From contig CAYGNF010000041.1 of NCBI GenBank assembly GCA_964351245.1, positions 1 to 8,645 on the forward strand: a stretch of 8,645 nucleotides of DNA. The letters run 5' to 3'. Positions 7,307 to 8,645 of this stretch are shown here, one piece after another. Within the stretch, counting starts at the first letter, position 1; each line of letters starts with the position of its first letter. Source of the DNA: JANRKH01 sp964351245. GTDB lineage: Bacteria; Pseudomonadota; Alphaproteobacteria; Rickettsiales; Rickettsiaceae. The translations under genes were made by a program, and so were the position numbers. The notes beneath the pieces were generated by a model. That model did not search any database and had not been told where the DNA came from. It worked only from the letters and a program-made list of their open reading frames with translations.

Positions 7307-8035
7307 GTGAATCAGTATATTTTTAATTTTTTTATAGTATTTGCACGTTTATCTGGCTTATTTTCCATTGCCCCTGGTTTATCTGACGAGAGAATATCTA
7401 CCAAAATTAAGCTCAGTATATCAATTCTAGTTTCTATTTGCGCAATACCTTTAGTGCAAGAACATTTGCCTCTTTATACCGCTTCTTCTGGTATTATTTG
7501 CTATTACATGATGTCAGAAATATTAATTGGTATTTTAATGGGCCTATGTTTACGTATAATATTTTCTTCCCTTCCAATACTTGGGAATATTGTCTCAATG
7601 CAATCAGGCCTCAGTGCTGCAACTATATACGATCCATCTCAAAAGGAACAGATAGCTCTCTTCGGTAGTTTTATTATAAGCCTTAGTCTTGCTATGATAT
7701 TTATATCCGACTCTCATCATTTTTTTATAGTAGGATTTTTAGAAAGCTATTCTAAGATCACACCTGGCGTAATGATAGATATGGCTGATGCGTCCGAGAA
7801 AATCAGCTCTGTGGTGAGTCAAAGCTTTATTCTTGCCTTTAAGATTGCATCTCCTTTTATTATAGTGGGGACATCCATTCTGGTAGGGAGTGGTATTTTA
7901 TCTCGCCTAATGCCAACATTCCAAGTTTTTTTTGTGATTACTCCTATTCAAATACTTATCATGTTCATGATATTATTAATGATGATTAATCAGACTATTT
8001 TTATGGTAATAGATCAGATGCTTGGGACTTTTTAG
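7307..8035 (+). CDS. fliR: Flagellar export-gate protein FliR
   Basis: A 242-residue inner-membrane protein, near the usual 250-260. FliR forms the export gate of the flagellar type III secretion apparatus with FliP and FliQ. Seen here: an N-terminal membrane segment with FARLSGLFSIAPGLS (12-26), EILIGILMGL (71-80), MQSGLSAATIYDP (98-110), FISDSHHFFIVGFLESY (132-148) and the C-terminal GILSRLMPTFQVFFVITPIQI (196-216), all in family order, with hydrophobic segments throughout. The start is GTG at 7307, matching the family N-terminus; no Shine-Dalgarno sequence is visible. The homologue of virulence type III systems (SctT) is an alternative, but no other such genes are present. No other flagellar gene lies in the window, consistent with the scattered flagellar genes of Rickettsiales that keep them. 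The frame is intact, which suggests selection for function. Confidence 0.9.
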   Translation: MNQYIFNFFIVFARLSGLFSIAPGLSDERISTKIKLSISILVSICAIPLVQEHLPLYTASSGIICYYMMSEILIGILMGLCLRIIFSSLPILGNIVSMQSGLSAATIYDPSQKEQIALFGSFIISLSLAMIFISDSHHFFIVGFLESYSKITPGVMIDMADASEKISSVVSQSFILAFKIASPFIIVGTSILVGSGILSRLMPTFQVFFVITPIQILIMFMILLMMINQTIFMVIDQMLGTF

Positions 8036-8075
8036 CACAAAAGACAGAATATCAGTCACTATCCAAATCATCTGA

Positions 8076-8105
8076 TTGATTTTGTGATAGCAAAATTGGT
8101 ATAAT
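8076..8105 (+). promoter_or_regulatory. Strong promoter of the DUF2610 gene
   Basis: TTGATT (8076-8081) and a perfect TATAAT (8100-8105) are 18 bases apart, with TG one base upstream of the -10 (8097-8098) making an extended -10 element. Transcription would start near 8112, giving a leader of about 26 bases. This is the best promoter in the window, so DUF2610 is probably expressed independently of fliR. Confidence 0.7.
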
Positions 8106-8137
8106 AGAGACATACACACTATTAATCAAAAAATTTT

Positions 8138-8497
8138 ATGAAGAAATTTGTAGTTAATTGCGATTTTGGGGGGCAGATGTCACCATTTGCCGTTTACATA
8201 GGAGATCCCGAGCCATCAAAGCATCCTCTTCAGAATCAATCACATTGGCTTTCTCAAAATCGGGGAGGAGTAATTCCTAATGAATTTATGGATGCTGTAG
8301 GAAAATTAAAGGATCTTGCAAGTCAACACAATATCTCTTTAGAAGATCTTTGTGTATTTGCGTTAGGATCTGCTCAGCAGAATCAAGTAGGTGCAATGAA
8401 TAAGGATCAGTCGAGTCTTAAGGATTCTGAAGAGGATGATGAGTTATATGAGGATTTAGAAGACATGGTGCTTGCAGATGATTCGGCAAAAGAATAA
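8138..8497 (+). CDS. DUF2610 family protein
   Basis: A 119-residue soluble protein of unknown function, from a family I know essentially from Rickettsiales. The conserved core covers residues 1-81: KKFVVNCDFGGQMSPFAVYIG (2-22), the HPLQNQSHWLS block (29-39), NRGGVIPNEFMDAVGKLKDLA (41-61), and LEDLCVFALGSAQ (68-80). The C-terminal 25 residues are strongly acidic (SEEDDELYEDLEDMV at 97-111) and probably disordered. No signal peptide or membrane segment is present, so it should be cytoplasmic unless exported by another route. It has its own extended -10 promoter, and its stop codon overlaps the ATG of the next frame (TAATG). No Shine-Dalgarno sequence precedes its ATG. The family call is good, but no function can be inferred. 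Confidence 0.88.
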   Translation: MKKFVVNCDFGGQMSPFAVYIGDPEPSKHPLQNQSHWLSQNRGGVIPNEFMDAVGKLKDLASQHNISLEDLCVFALGSAQQNQVGAMNKDQSSLKDSEEDDELYEDLEDMVLADDSAKE

Positions 8498-8645
8498 TGT
8501 TATGCTCAGTTTTCTTAGAAATATTCCTTGATTTTGCAAAAAATAACTCTGATGGCACTTGCAGAAATCAGAAAAACTTGTTATTTTGGTTTTTGCTAGG
8601 TGAGGGCAATGAGTTTATGAATTCGGTCAGATCTGAAAAGAAGCA
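8497..8645 (+). CDS. Unidentified protein, 5' part (runs off the right edge)
   Basis: The ATG at 8497-8499 overlaps the DUF2610 stop codon as TAATG, and the frame stays open for 49 codons to the edge. It begins MLCSVFLEIFLDFAKNNSDG and includes the hydrophobic stretch LLFWFLLGEG near 29-38. I do not recognise it. The overlap suggests translational coupling with DUF2610. In AT-rich DNA an open run of 49 codons is suggestive but not decisive, and other starts downstream are possible. Confidence 0.4.
   Translation, partial: MLCSVFLEIFLDFAKNNSDGTCRNQKNLLFWFLLGEGNEFMNSVRSEKK

Noticed and set aside
7438..7668. Open frame of 76 codons on the plus strand
   Set aside because: It is out of frame within fliR, which has all its family motifs; the shifted translation resembles nothing.
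8065..8082. AAATCA/TGATTT hairpin after fliR as a terminator
   Set aside because: The stem is only six AT-rich pairs, no T-run follows, and it overlaps the -35 of the DUF2610 promoter.

Overview
This AT-rich window looks like part of a Rickettsiales chromosome (obligately intracellular Alphaproteobacteria). Four genes point there: a protein of the DUF2610 family, which is typical of Rickettsiales; an autotransporter whose barrel resembles the Rickettsia Sca/OmpB barrels; an HK97-type prohead protease of the kind found in alphaproteobacterial gene transfer agent (GTA) or prophage clusters; and an orphan fliR. Transketolase is absent from Rickettsia itself, as far as I know, while flagellar genes survive in several other Rickettsiales. 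A Midichloriaceae-like or other non-Rickettsia lineage therefore seems more likely, but this is inference from gene content.

Layout. On the minus strand, the left edge holds the N-terminal part of a prohead protease (1-338), preceded in transcription order by transketolase (470-2455). A weak terminator-like hairpin lies between them. On the plus strand follow a polytopic membrane protein resembling DUF1189 (2519-3379), a 376-base intergenic region with a promoter-like sequence and a long inverted repeat, a 1145-residue Sca-like autotransporter (3756-7193) ending in a strong hairpin, fliR (7307-8035, GTG start), a DUF2610 gene with a very good promoter (8138-8497), and an open frame overlapping its stop codon that runs off the right edge (8497-8645).

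How the genes relate. They do not form one pathway. tkt serves the non-oxidative pentose phosphate pathway. The autotransporter and FliR belong to the cell envelope: a surface protein and part of a flagellar export gate. The prohead protease is a phage-like remnant or GTA component. The only close coupling is the TAATG overlap at 8495-8499. Most starts lack a recognisable Shine-Dalgarno sequence.

Most interesting points: the prohead protease has Ile where the family has its nucleophilic Ser (LIIGF instead of LSIGF); a perfect 14-bp inverted repeat has one arm exactly between the -35 and -10 of a predicted promoter upstream of the autotransporter; and an unidentified reading frame is apparently coupled to DUF2610. 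I found no clear new multi-gene system, CRISPR array, tRNA, rRNA or insertion sequence.
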